Below are positions 1 to 8,565 of a stretch of DNA of 41,115 nucleotides, in pieces. Below the pieces are notes generated by a model that was not told the origin of the DNA, did no database searches, and was given only the letters and a program-made list of their open reading frames with translations. Within the stretch, counting starts at the first letter, position 1. Each line of letters starts with the position of its first letter. The stretch is from CAZVAO01 sp964625175 (GTDB lineage: Bacteria > Bacillota > UBA994 > PWPR01), in contig CAZVAO010000007.1 in NCBI GenBank assembly GCA_964625175.1, positions 1 through 41,115 of the forward strand, given 5' to 3'. The translations under genes and the position numbers were made by a program.

Positions 1-37
1 AAAATAAGTAGGATCCCTTCAAATGAAGAGACCCTAC
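1..37 (-). terminator. Rho-independent terminator of the NIF3-like gene
   Basis: Read on the minus strand, positions 37 to 8 form a 14-bp stem (arms 8-21 and 24-37, two G-U wobbles, very tight loop). It is followed by TTATTTT at 7-1. It lies 27 bases past the stop codon of the minus-strand gene ending at 65. Confidence 0.7.
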
Positions 38-64
38 GTTTAATTAGAAATTAAATTTCAAACA

Positions 65-892
65 CTAGCTAGGATCAACAACGCCACTCATGCGAATAAC
101 TTCGACGCCTTGGTCTTCTAAGGCTTTGAGGAAGACATTGATGCCGACGGAGTCGCTGGCCATGTGTCCCGCAACCAATACGTTGCCAATGTTCTGCTCT
201 TTAAGCACTTTGATTTCTTCTTCGGGCATGTGCATGGTGATTAGCGTGCCGATTCCTGCTTCAAAGTAGCATTTTAGAACGTCTGGGCCGCCACCGGTGC
301 CACCAGCCATCAGAACATAAGGTTTGCCAGCATAGCTGGTATTTTTGCCGACGCGAACGACAGGGCCTGATAGGGTCTTCTGATATTCAGGCATTTCCAT
401 GAGGGCATCAATTAGGTCTTGCACTTTAGCCTTGGGCAGATCGGCAACTTTTTTGTCAATTGCGGCTTGAACCGTGCGTTCCGCTAAGAGATCAGTGGGG
501 GTGTGGATGCTGACGAGCGGCATGTTAAGGAGGCGAGCAGCCGAGTGAGCTTGATCGTAGTTTCTGGAATGTCCGCCACGCTCTACTTTTCCCTTTTTAA
601 TGGCCAAGGCTTTTTCTGCCTTGTTAATGGGAACACCGGCATTTACCATGCGGGTGATTTGGTTGTCCATAACTGAGATAAATTCGGTGCGGGCTGTGCC
701 ACCAACGGGGTGATGTCCGATGACGCAGTCGACGCCAAGTTCTTTAGCGAGCAGAATTTCTGCTGTTCCCATATCGACACCAACTAAGACCTTTTTGATA
801 TTTTCGCCAGGCACCAGGATGGCCGAGTCGCCTGGGATTTCGCTTAGATTCGCTAGTTTTAAGGCAATATTCATAATATCTTGAGTATTCAT
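65..892 (-). CDS. NIF3-like (DUF34) metal-binding protein
   Basis: A 275-residue protein of the NIF3/DUF34 family, found in all domains of life. Members bind a pair of metal ions; no cellular reaction is firmly established, although some are annotated as GTP cyclohydrolase I type 2-like. The N-terminal signature with the double histidine (IGHHPVGG, H60-H61) is present. The C-terminal GHMASDSVGIN (H243) stands where the family has a GHxxSE-type metal site, with Asp for Glu. The ribosome site AAAGGAGG lies 6 bases before the ATG. It is monocistronic, divergent from the aldolase gene and followed by a clear terminator. The family call is safe; the substrate is unknown. Confidence 0.85.
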   Translation of the reverse strand: MNTQDIMNIALKLANLSEIPGDSAILVPGENIKKVLVGVDMGTAEILLAKELGVDCVIGHHPVGGTARTEFISVMDNQITRMVNAGVPINKAEKALAIKKGKVERGGHSRNYDQAHSAARLLNMPLVSIHTPTDLLAERTVQAAIDKKVADLPKAKVQDLIDALMEMPEYQKTLSGPVVRVGKNTSYAGKPYVLMAGGTGGGPDVLKCYFEAGIGTLITMHMPEEEIKVLKEQNIGNVLVAGHMASDSVGINVFLKALEDQGVEVIRMSGVVDPS

Positions 893-1104
893 GTGAGTCC
901 TCCTTTTAGGTTTGTCTCTATTATAAGCGATTTGATGGAATAATTAAATGCTTCAATGAGAATTCAATTCCGAATGACTTGAAATTATAAATCGCACCGA
1001 ATATTGTCGCTAGTAAATTGATTAGGAACGCTAAATTGAATCCTTTGATAGCCGAAGTTAATTGATGAAGTCGTTATAAATGTCTAGCATGGCAGGGATT
1101 TTAG

Positions 1105-1113
1105 TGGTAAAAT
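1105..1113 (+). promoter_or_regulatory. Possible extended -10 promoter for the aldolase gene
   Basis: TGG-TAAAAT at 1105-1113 resembles an extended -10 box, about 30 bases before the ATG at 1145. No good -35 is visible, so this is tentative. The rest of 893-1144 shows nothing else I recognise. Confidence 0.3.
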
Positions 1114-1144
1114 TATCAGTGATATTAAATAAGGAGCTGTTAAA

Positions 1145-2026
1145 ATGATAAAAGGTATATTTGCACCTATTCCTACACCATTTAAGAATGGCGAAATCGA
1201 CTATTCTTCTCTCAAGGCTAATCTAGAGAAGTGGGCTAAAACACCATTGAGTGGCGTGGTTGTACTCGGTTCAAATGGTGAATTCGCTTATCTTAGCCAT
1301 CAAGAAAAAGTTGAGTTAGTCGCCTTTGTCCGCAAAAATTTGCCAGCCGATAAAAAAGTGATCGCTGGAACAGGCTGCGAAACAACGGCTGAAACCATTA
1401 TTCTATCCAATAAGGTTGCCGAAGTTGGAGCTGATGCCGTTTTAATTCTAACTCCGTATTATTATAAAGGCGCGATGAAGGATGCGGCTCTTAAAGCCCA
1501 TTTTCTCGCAGTTGCTGATGCTGTTAAACTTCCTGTTATGCTTTATAACATGCCTGGCAATTCTGGAATCAATATGAATAGTGGACTAGTGGTTGAGTTA
1601 GCGAAGCATCCGAATATTGTCGGTGTCAAAGACAGTAGCGGGAACATCGTTCAGATTGCAGAAATCTGTGCGGGAACCACGAATGAGGAATTCAGTGTCT
1701 TCGCTGGATCGGGTTCCTTCTTGCTACCAGCCTTTGCCGTTGGCGCCGTTGGCGGAACTTTGGCAGTTGCCAATATTATGCCTGAGACGTGTGTGGCACT
1801 CGTGGATGCGTTCCAAGCTGGTGATTTAGCATTAGCTAAGGAACTACAGCACAAATTACTCGCTCCAAACAAGGCCGTAACGGCTCAATTTGGTATCGGT
1901 GGTTTGAAAGCGGCTTTAGAGATGCTTGGGTATAACGGTGGAGAAGTCCGCAAACCGATGCTCCCAGCCAGCGAAGAAGCCAAAGTCGCTATCAAGAAGA
2001 TTCTTGAGACCGCTGGCGTAATCTAA
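1145..2026 (+). CDS. DapA-family aldolase, 4-hydroxy-2-oxoglutarate aldolase-like
   Basis: A 293-residue TIM-barrel aldolase of the DHDPS/NAL family. The Schiff-base lysine is K162 (VGVKDSSG) and the catalytic tyrosine Y134 (YNMPGNSG). True dihydrodipicolinate synthases carry an Arg after the YNxPG turn to bind aspartate semialdehyde; here it is N139. The C-terminal run LQHKLLAPNKAVT followed by FGIGGLK and GYNGG resembles, from memory, eukaryotic HOGA1, which splits 4-hydroxy-2-oxoglutarate into pyruvate and glyoxylate. The next gene, 17 bases on, is an aminotransferase of the type that converts glyoxylate to glycine, which fits this reading. AAGGAG lies 8 bases before the ATG. Other 2-keto acid aldolase activities remain possible. 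Confidence 0.85.
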   Translation: MIKGIFAPIPTPFKNGEIDYSSLKANLEKWAKTPLSGVVVLGSNGEFAYLSHQEKVELVAFVRKNLPADKKVIAGTGCETTAETIILSNKVAEVGADAVLILTPYYYKGAMKDAALKAHFLAVADAVKLPVMLYNMPGNSGINMNSGLVVELAKHPNIVGVKDSSGNIVQIAEICAGTTNEEFSVFAGSGSFLLPAFAVGAVGGTLAVANIMPETCVALVDAFQAGDLALAKELQHKLLAPNKAVTAQFGIGGLKAALEMLGYNGGEVRKPMLPASEEAKVAIKKILETAGVI

Positions 2027-2043
2027 TTAGAAGGAGAAATAAC

Positions 2044-3195
2044 ATGAATAATGAACTATTATTAATTCCTGGCCCAACCCCTGTATTGCCTGAAATTTTG
2101 GAAGCTTTAAGTCGTGATACGGTGAGTCATGTTGACCCTCGTATGCAAGCTTCTTTCAAAAATGCTTTAAAGTTTACACGTGACATGTTTTCATGCGATG
2201 GTGAAGTCTTTATCATCAATGGATCGGGTACCTTGTCGATGGAAATGGCGTTAGTCAATACGGTAGCACCGGGCGAGAGCATTTTGATTCTGAGCCAAGG
2301 CTATTTTGGCGATCGTTTTCTGCAGTTGGCTGAAAGCTTTGGTATTAATGCGGACGTCATCAGCGCCCCTTGGGGTCAGCGCGTATGCCCAGAGCTCATA
2401 GAACAACAGCTAGCAGTGAAAAAATACAAGGCCGTTACAATTACTCACGTCGACACTTCAACTGGCGTAGAGGCCGATTTAGAGACTTTAGTTCCTATGA
2501 TCAAAGCAAGTGGCGCATTAATTATCCTTGATGGTGTTTGTGCGACTGCAGGGATTGAAGAAGACATGAGCAAGGATTATGGCAATGGTGCTAAAATCGA
2601 TGTCGTTTTAACAGGCAGTCAAAAGGCAATCGGCGTGCCACCAGGGTTAGCTATTGTGGCTTTCTCCGCTTCTGCTGTAGCTGCACGCAAAGCACTTGGT
2701 TCAATCAACGCTTATTATGCGGACATTGAGCGCTGGATTCCAATCATGAACGATCCTAGTCGTTATTATGCAACTCCATCACCCAATATGATGTGGGCTT
2801 ATGAAAAAGCGATGGAAATCATCTTTGAAGAAGGATTAGCAAACCGTTATGCCCGCCATCGTCGTTACGGCAAAGCCGTGCGTGCTGCTTTAGGCGTTTA
2901 TGGTATGAAAGCAGTTGCCAGCGATGAAGATGCCGCTTCAACTATGTCTTGTGTGCGTTACCCAGAGGGTCTCGATGATGCTGCTTTCCGCAAAGCTTGC
3001 TATGACCAAGGTCTTGTTTTAGCTGGTGGTTTGGGTGAGTTTAAAGGCGTTGCGTTCCGCATTGGACATATGGGGAATACCAAACCAGAGCAATTAGCAC
3101 GCGCTCTTGAGATTATGGGCACAATATTAATTGAAATGGGTGTCGATTGTTCGGTTAATGATGCGGTTGCTACCTTTAACAAGCTAGTCAAATAG
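2044..3195 (+). CDS. Class V aminotransferase (alanine-glyoxylate / serine-pyruvate type)
   Basis: A 383-residue PLP-dependent aminotransferase of fold type I, class V. The PLP lysine is K194 (TGSQKAIGVPPG) and the PLP-pyridine aspartate is D163 (ILDGVCA). The N-terminal LLIPGPTPVLPE is typical of the alanine-glyoxylate, serine-glyoxylate and serine-pyruvate group. It follows the aldolase by 17 bases with AGAAGGAG as ribosome site, so the two are probably co-transcribed. If the aldolase releases glyoxylate, this enzyme could aminate it to glycine. A (S)-ureidoglycine-glyoxylate or aminoethylphosphonate role cannot be excluded from sequence alone. Confidence 0.87.
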   Translation: MNNELLLIPGPTPVLPEILEALSRDTVSHVDPRMQASFKNALKFTRDMFSCDGEVFIINGSGTLSMEMALVNTVAPGESILILSQGYFGDRFLQLAESFGINADVISAPWGQRVCPELIEQQLAVKKYKAVTITHVDTSTGVEADLETLVPMIKASGALIILDGVCATAGIEEDMSKDYGNGAKIDVVLTGSQKAIGVPPGLAIVAFSASAVAARKALGSINAYYADIERWIPIMNDPSRYYATPSPNMMWAYEKAMEIIFEEGLANRYARHRRYGKAVRAALGVYGMKAVASDEDAASTMSCVRYPEGLDDAAFRKACYDQGLVLAGGLGEFKGVAFRIGHMGNTKPEQLARALEIMGTILIEMGVDCSVNDAVATFNKLVK

Positions 3196-3332
3196 AATTC
3201 TATAATAGGGAGATTGCTGCGTAACTCGGGTGTTTGAGTGCCCGACATACAATCTGTACGTTATCATTGCACAAACATGCTTGCGCCTTGACCTCTCCAC
3301 AATTCTGAAATTCTATCATGCTGAGTATTTAT

Positions 3333-3368
3333 AAACTACGTTCCGCTTCAGCGGAACGTAGTTTTGTG
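3333..3368 (+). terminator. Perfect 14-bp inverted repeat, likely terminator
   Basis: Arms 3333-3346 and 3351-3364 are perfectly complementary around a TTCA loop, and the 3' arm runs into GTTTTG. It probably ends the aldolase-aminotransferase transcript, about 140 bases past the stop. The A-rich left flank would let it work in the other direction as well. Confidence 0.65.
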
Positions 3369-3625
3369 CTAAAATTGGTTGTTATTGACCGTATTTTTGC
3401 TCGCATTTGCCTTTTTAGATTATGGGAAGGCATTATCGGCACTTGGGCGCCTCTTTTTACAATCGTATATCCATGTGTTTAACAATCGCTGAATGGACCA
3501 GTCACGTTCAGCTACATTTCGATGTCAAGATCCTACTTGTTGCGCTTTGCAACACACGATTCTGTTTTGCATGATAAGAATCACATGACTGTAACAAGCA
3601 AAAATGATTAATAATGTTCTAATAC

Positions 3626-3654
3626 TTGTATAAAATTAGTCAACACGTTAAAAT
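3626..3654 (+). promoter_or_regulatory. Candidate promoter for cysS-proS
   Basis: TTGTAT (3626-3631), a 17-base spacer and TAAAAT (3649-3654) lie 30 bases before the cysS start. The -10 matches 5 of 6 consensus bases and the -35 only 3 of 6. Confidence 0.4.
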
Positions 3655-3684
3655 AAAGGTTAATGTAAGAAGTTAGAAGGTGAA

Positions 3685-5082
3685 ATGATGGACGTTGTTT
3701 TGTATAATACCTTATCACGCAGCAAAGAGCGCTTTGTACCACTAAAACCGGGGAAGGCAGGCATTTATACCTGTGGCCCAACGGTCTACGGACGCGCGCA
3801 TATCGGCAATCTAAGAGCCTATATTTTTGCGGATACGCTCTGTAAAGTGTTGCGATATAATGATTTTAAAGTGAAACAGATTATCAATATTACCGATGTC
3901 GGGCACTTGGTCTCAGATGCTGACGATGGCGAGGATAAAATGGATGTAGCCGTTCGCATTGAGCATATTTCCCCACAAGAGATTGCCCAGAAGTACACGG
4001 ATTTATATGTGCAGGATTGCAATCGCTTGCGCATCACACCACCAACGATGTATGTGAAGGCAACCGATTTAATCGCAGAGATGATTGCCTACGTCACCGA
4101 ATTGATCGATAAGGGCTTTGCCTATGAAATTAGTGATGGGATCTACTTTGATATTGAGAAGTACCCCGACTATGGTTGCTTAAGCAAACTCGATCTCGAG
4201 AACCAACAAGCGGGTGCTCGCGTAGAAGTTAATCCCGAAAAACGCAATCCCTATGATTTTGCTATCTGGAAGAAAGCAGCGCCTGAGCACCTGCAGCAAT
4301 GGGATTCTCCCTGGGGTAAAGGTTACCCGGGCTGGCATATCGAATGCTCAGCCATCTCGCTAAAATATTTGGGAGAGCGTTTCGATATTCACACGGGTGG
4401 GGTAGACCACATTCCGATTCACCATGAGAACGAAATCGCCCAATCCTACGGTCATAGCGGTCAAATTCCGGCCGATTATTGGATGCATTCTGAGTTTATC
4501 CAGATTAACAAAGGTAAGATGTCAAAGAGTTTGGGTAATGTCTACAGTTTAGACGATTTGATGGAGCGTGGCTACGAGCCTGCAGCCTATCGTTATATGT
4601 GTCTGAATGCCCATTATCGCAAACAGCTTAACTTTACTTGGGATGGGATCAAAGCCGCTCAAACGGCGATAAATCGCCTTCGCGCTGCGGTTTACAAGCG
4701 TACGCAAGCGCAGTCTCCAGCCATTAGTGAAGCGGTCATGAACCAGTATCGGAATGATTTCAAAGAGGCTATCAATGACGATTTGAATATTCCCAAAGCC
4801 ATGTCGGTAGTCTGGGATCTGGCGCGCAGCAGTCACAGTGGTCAGGATGTTGAGGGTTTGTTTATGGAGTTTGATCAGGTTTTGGCATTAGGCCTGTTAG
4901 AGTATAAACCAGAAGCAGAAACAATTCGTTTAAGTGAAGAACAAGAGCAACTCATCGCCGAACGATTGCAGGCACGCCAAGAGCGCAACTGGAAGCGAGC
5001 CGATGAAATCAGAGATCTTTTCAACGCCCAAGGGCTTGAATTAATCGATACGCCAAATGGCACAGATGTAAAGAAAAAGTAA
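3685..5082 (+). CDS. cysS: Cysteinyl-tRNA synthetase
   Basis: A 465-residue class I aminoacyl-tRNA synthetase that charges tRNA-Cys. HIGN (39-42) and KMSKS (278-282) form the ATP site. The four zinc ligands that select cysteine are C30, C221, H246 and E250. Length is normal for bacterial CysRS. Two ATG codons stand in tandem at the start; either may be used, with AGAAGGTG just upstream. proS follows with no room for a promoter, so the two synthetases form one unit. Confidence 0.97.
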   Translation: MMDVVLYNTLSRSKERFVPLKPGKAGIYTCGPTVYGRAHIGNLRAYIFADTLCKVLRYNDFKVKQIINITDVGHLVSDADDGEDKMDVAVRIEHISPQEIAQKYTDLYVQDCNRLRITPPTMYVKATDLIAEMIAYVTELIDKGFAYEISDGIYFDIEKYPDYGCLSKLDLENQQAGARVEVNPEKRNPYDFAIWKKAAPEHLQQWDSPWGKGYPGWHIECSAISLKYLGERFDIHTGGVDHIPIHHENEIAQSYGHSGQIPADYWMHSEFIQINKGKMSKSLGNVYSLDDLMERGYEPAAYRYMCLNAHYRKQLNFTWDGIKAAQTAINRLRAAVYKRTQAQSPAISEAVMNQYRNDFKEAINDDLNIPKAMSVVWDLARSSHSGQDVEGLFMEFDQVLALGLLEYKPEAETIRLSEEQEQLIAERLQARQERNWKRADEIRDLFNAQGLELIDTPNGTDVKKK

Positions 5083-5095
5083 GGGAGTGGCACCA

Positions 5096-6829
5096 GTGAA
5101 AGAACAAAAAGCTTTGCGAATGTCAAAAATGTTAATCAAGACCTTTCGAGAGGCCCCTGCTGATGCAGACCTGCGCAGTCATGCTTTGATGATGCGTGCC
5201 GGTTTAATTAAGCAATTAGCCTCAGGGATTTACAGTTATATGCCGATGCTTTATCGTACGCTGCGTAAAATCGAACAGATAATGCGCGAAGAGATGGATG
5301 CGATTGATTGTCAGGAGATGAATATGCCGGTTACGCATTCTGCGGATCTCTGGAAAGAGAGTGGACGTTTTCAGGCGGACATTGCTGAAATGATGAAGTT
5401 TCAAGACCGCAATGGTCGCGATATGGTCTTAGCAATGACGCATGAGGAAGTGATTACCGATATTATTCGCAATTTTGTTGATAGTTACAAGCAACTACCA
5501 CAATATATGTACCATATGCAAACTAAGTTCCGCGATGAGCGACGGGCGCGTGGTGGGCTGATCCGTGTGCGCGAATTCGTGATGAAAGATGCCTATAGTT
5601 TTAATACCGATGAAGCGGGCTTAGATGCTTTTTACACAGATATCTCTGAGGCTTATTTTAATATTTACCGACGTGCTGGTCTACCGCAAGTTGTGCGTGT
5701 TGCTGGCGACAATGGGGTAATGGGTGGCAAAGAGTCGCACGAATACATGTATGTGACCCCAATCGGTGAAGATCGACTCGTTATTTGTCCAGACTGCGGT
5801 TATGCAGCCAATATGGAGGTCGCCGTTCAGCATAAGACCATCATCAACGAAGACCAAGACATGGCTAGCCTCGAAGAAGTTGCGACGCCTGATGCTAAAG
5901 AAATAGCTGTACTATCTGAGCTCCTCGATATTAAGCATGATCAAACCATTAAAACCTTGATTTATAAAATCGAGGATGAAATTGTCTTGATTAGCTTGCG
6001 TGGCGATATGATGTTAAATGAAGTTAAACTCGCAGGGGCACTAAAAACCGCTAAGTTCCGTCCTGCTACAACGGATGAAGCGCTCGCTGTCGGTTTGATT
6101 CCAGGTTTTGTATCACCCATCGGTCAGCAAAATATTAAGGTTATTGTGGATGATGGACTGGTTGAGTGTCGTAATATGATTGCAGGAGCCAATAAAGAAG
6201 GTTACCATGTGCTCAATGTGAATTACGGCCGCGACTATGAAGCGGATCTCATTGCCGACGTAATCGAAGTGCAAGAAGATTCGCTCTGTGCTATGTGCCA
6301 AGCGCCTTTGGAAATCACGCGCGGTGTTGAAGTTGGAAACATCTTTAAACTGGGAACCCGTTACTCAGAAAGTCTTCAAGCCTATTACTCTGATGATAAG
6401 GGTGAACGGCATCCCATTATCATGGGGAGCTATGGGATCGGGGTTGGACGACTCGCCGCCTGTGCGGTTGAAGAGTATAATGATGAGAATGGCATTATCT
6501 GGCCCATGAATATTGCTCCTTACCATGTAGTGGTTGTGCCCATGGGTAAAGAGGGTGAAGAGGTTTTTGAAGTTGCAGAGAAGATTGCAGACGACTTGGC
6601 CAAACAGGGCATCGAGACGCTATTCGACGATCGTAAACTGCGCAATGGCGTAAAGTTCAATGATCTCGATTTAATCGGAATTCCCCTGAGAATTGTGATA
6701 GGTAAGCGAACTTTAGCGGAAGGCAAGGCTGAGATTAAATGGCGAAATAACGCAGAGGCCGAATTAATTCCTTTAGAGGCTGTCTGTGCTTGGGCTAAGG
6801 AAAACATCAAATTTGATGTGACTTTATAA
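5096..6829 (+). CDS. proS: Prolyl-tRNA synthetase, bacterial type with editing domain
   Basis: A class II synthetase, 577 residues from the chosen start. Motif 2 (FRDERRARGGLIRVREF) and motif 3 (GSYGIGVGRLA) are present. Between them lies an INS editing domain that clears mischarged Ala-tRNA-Pro, marking the long bacterial form. A C-terminal anticodon-binding domain follows. The frame is open from GTG 5087, but that codon overlaps the Shine-Dalgarno sequence AAGGGAG (5081-5087). GTG 5096, 8 bases after it, is the better start, giving a 13-base gap from cysS. An ATG at 5120 is a less likely alternative. Confidence 0.96.
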   Translation: MKEQKALRMSKMLIKTFREAPADADLRSHALMMRAGLIKQLASGIYSYMPMLYRTLRKIEQIMREEMDAIDCQEMNMPVTHSADLWKESGRFQADIAEMMKFQDRNGRDMVLAMTHEEVITDIIRNFVDSYKQLPQYMYHMQTKFRDERRARGGLIRVREFVMKDAYSFNTDEAGLDAFYTDISEAYFNIYRRAGLPQVVRVAGDNGVMGGKESHEYMYVTPIGEDRLVICPDCGYAANMEVAVQHKTIINEDQDMASLEEVATPDAKEIAVLSELLDIKHDQTIKTLIYKIEDEIVLISLRGDMMLNEVKLAGALKTAKFRPATTDEALAVGLIPGFVSPIGQQNIKVIVDDGLVECRNMIAGANKEGYHVLNVNYGRDYEADLIADVIEVQEDSLCAMCQAPLEITRGVEVGNIFKLGTRYSESLQAYYSDDKGERHPIIMGSYGIGVGRLAACAVEEYNDENGIIWPMNIAPYHVVVVPMGKEGEEVFEVAEKIADDLAKQGIETLFDDRKLRNGVKFNDLDLIGIPLRIVIGKRTLAEGKAEIKWRNNAEAELIPLEAVCAWAKENIKFDVTL

Positions 6830-6847
6830 TAAAAACTCTAAAAAAGT

Positions 6848-6881
6848 AATCCTGTATGATTATTCATGCAGGATTTTTTTT
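6848..6881 (+). terminator. Terminator after proS
   Basis: A 12-bp stem (6848-6859 with 6864-6875, one mismatch) around TTAT is followed by a run of T to 6881. It separates the synthetase pair from the flavoprotein operon. Confidence 0.88.
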
Positions 6882-6882
6882 A

Positions 6883-6905
6883 TTGACGTGTAAATATACT
6901 GTATA
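6883..6905 (+). promoter_or_regulatory. Promoter region with an 11-bp palindrome before the nitroreductase operon
   Basis: TTGACG (6883-6888) looks like a -35 box, but no -10 sits at the right distance. TATACT at 6895-6900 may be a -10. A perfect odd-centred palindrome, TATAC-T-GTATA (6895-6905), covers that box just before the ribosome site TGGAGG. This would suit a repressor operator; the regulator is not in the window. Confidence 0.3.
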
Positions 6906-6923
6906 CAACATGGAGGTAGAACT

Positions 6924-7670
6924 ATGATTATTAAAGACCAAGGCAAAAGATTTATGCACGAAACCAAATACCGCTTTTTAGACACATCCGACCAGGTTAA
7001 GAAATTACCGCAGCCACCGCTCTATTTGGGGCCTGATGATCCTAGTCACACGATTCTTGATTTACCCGATCCACGTAAAATCACGATGCCAATGCGCGAC
7101 ATTACCGAAATCATTAATAATCGCGTCAGTGTACGTAAATATGCAGACAAGCCTCTGACACAAGAGGAACTCTCTTATTTACTTTGGGTGACCCAAGGCA
7201 TAAAAGAGGTTACCAAGCGACCTGCAACGCTTCGCACTGTTCCTTCTGCCGGCTCGCGTCATCCTTTTGAAACCTACTTACTAATTAATCGCGTAGAAGG
7301 AATTAAGCCAGGTCTCTATCGTTTCTTAGCCTTTGAGCATAAGTTGGAAGAAATTAACCTAGCAGAGGATATGGCTGAATTGATTACAGCCGCTTGCCAC
7401 CAACAGGCCATGGTGAAAAATTGTGGCGTGACCTTTATCTGGACGGCTGTGCGCTACCGTACTTATTGGCGTTATGGCGAGCGTGGCTACCGCTATTTCC
7501 ATTTGGATGCGGGTCATGTCTGCCAAAATCTCTATTTAGCTGCAGATGTTGTCGACAGTGGCTGTTGTGGCATCGCCGCGTTTGACGATGATGATTTGAA
7601 TGCTTTGCTCGGCTTAGATGGCGAGGAACGATTTACAGTTTATGTATGTACCTGTGGTAAAAAGGAGTAA
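6924..7670 (+). CDS. SagB/ThcOx-type nitroreductase-fold dehydrogenase
   Basis: A 248-residue FMN-dependent nitroreductase-fold protein of the SagB-type group. The FMN-phosphate loop RVSVR (67-71) is followed by PSAGSRHPFETYLL (107-120), typical of SagB-type proteins, and by YRYFHLDAGHVCQNLYLAA near the C-terminus. SagB proteins oxidise azolines in peptide natural products, but many stand-alone members have no known peptide partner. No YcaO, RiPP precursor or maturation gene lies nearby, so a small-molecule redox role is at least as likely. It is the first gene of a tight operon; TGGAGG precedes the ATG. Confidence 0.85.
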   Translation: MIIKDQGKRFMHETKYRFLDTSDQVKKLPQPPLYLGPDDPSHTILDLPDPRKITMPMRDITEIINNRVSVRKYADKPLTQEELSYLLWVTQGIKEVTKRPATLRTVPSAGSRHPFETYLLINRVEGIKPGLYRFLAFEHKLEEINLAEDMAELITAACHQQAMVKNCGVTFIWTAVRYRTYWRYGERGYRYFHLDAGHVCQNLYLAADVVDSGCCGIAAFDDDDLNALLGLDGEERFTVYVCTCGKKE

Positions 7671-7673
7671 TTT

Positions 7674-8564
7674 ATGATAAATCCTAACGTACAAGAGGCC
7701 CTAAATGTTCTTAAAAATCGTTACAGTTGTAGGCAATTCAAGCCTGAACACATTGCAGATGATGTGCTTAACGAGATCATTGAAGTTGGCATTAATGCAG
7801 CCAGTGGGGGTAATTTGCAGCCCGTCAGTATCGTGATGGTGCGTGATCCCGATCGTAAAGAGGCCATAAAGAATTTATGTAAACAAGGCTTCATTGGCGA
7901 CGCTGACGTTTTATTCATCTATCTGGTCGATTATTATCGTTTAGAGCGCTGGACACAGGTTCAAAAAGCACCTTTTGGCCGTCAAAATGCCTTTACAGAC
8001 TTCATTATCGCGATGGAAGATGTCATGTGTGTGGCCCAAAGCATTGAATGTGCCGCTACACTGCTCGATGTCGGAAGCGTCTATATTGGAACAGTCAATT
8101 ATTACTACGAACAATTACAAGAAATACTAAACTTACCCAAGATGACGATCCCCGTTTTAATGAGCTGTCACGGCTATCCGTTGAATCAGCATGATGAAGG
8201 CCACCTACAGGGTCATTTGCGTAAGAAGTTTGGCGCCGATGTTATTGTGCACGATGAGATGTATCAAACCATGTCTGATGAGGATGTTAAAAACCTGATC
8301 GTGGAAGGTAAATATCTTAATTGGCTACAACCTTTGCAGGGGGAAGCCTTAGAGCGTTATAAAAAGAATCTCTATGAAGTCGCGAAAGATGTGAACGGTG
8401 AAGATTACGCGCTAGAAGTTGTGGCACGGATTGAAGAGCAGCAGGGGATTAATCGTGCGCAATTCCGTTTAGGCCACCACTATAATCCAGTGCGTCAGCG
8501 TGGTCGCAATGCCCCCATGTTTGAGTTTTTCCGCAAGCAGGGCTTTAATTTCTGGACAGAGTAA
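7674..8564 (+). CDS. Nitroreductase family protein
   Basis: A 296-residue protein with an N-terminal nitroreductase fold: RYSCRQF (16-22) is the FMN-binding start and NAASGGNLQP (41-50) the second flavin loop. A roughly 90-residue C-terminal extension, rich in charged and aromatic residues, lies beyond the usual domain. It starts 3 bases after the SagB-type gene with AAAGGAG as ribosome site. Nitroreductase-fold enzymes often act as dimers. Substrate unknown. Confidence 0.82.
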   Translation: MINPNVQEALNVLKNRYSCRQFKPEHIADDVLNEIIEVGINAASGGNLQPVSIVMVRDPDRKEAIKNLCKQGFIGDADVLFIYLVDYYRLERWTQVQKAPFGRQNAFTDFIIAMEDVMCVAQSIECAATLLDVGSVYIGTVNYYYEQLQEILNLPKMTIPVLMSCHGYPLNQHDEGHLQGHLRKKFGADVIVHDEMYQTMSDEDVKNLIVEGKYLNWLQPLQGEALERYKKNLYEVAKDVNGEDYALEVVARIEEQQGINRAQFRLGHHYNPVRQRGRNAPMFEFFRKQGFNFWTE

Positions 8565-8565
8565 G

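Larger units (their letters stand above)
3196..3684. other. Non-coding stretch with several hairpins, upstream of cysS
   Basis: No gene was recognised in these 489 bases. Just after the aminotransferase stop there is a nested hairpin (outer arms AGATTG 3211-3216 and CAATCT 3250-3255; inner TCGGG 3226-3230 and CCCGA 3241-3245). A perfect inverted repeat follows at 3333-3364. Smaller stems are TGCCTT/AAGGCA (3408-3413, 3427-3432) and TGTTGC/GCAACA (3538-3543, 3549-3554). A T-box leader, common before cysS in Bacillota, was looked for; the conserved AGGGTGG-type T-box sequence was not found. Confidence 0.6.

Noticed and set aside
1145..2026. Dihydrodipicolinate synthase (dapA)
   Set aside because: The substrate-binding Arg after YNxPG is Asn and the C-terminal part fits the 4-hydroxy-2-oxoglutarate aldolase pattern better; the neighbour is an aminotransferase, not a lysine gene.
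3196..3684. T-box riboswitch controlling cysS
   Set aside because: No AGGGTGG-type T-box sequence with a matching specifier loop could be found.
6924..8564. Thiazole/oxazole peptide (RiPP) biosynthesis locus, from the SagB-type gene
   Set aside because: No YcaO cyclodehydratase, precursor peptide or exporter gene is within several kb.
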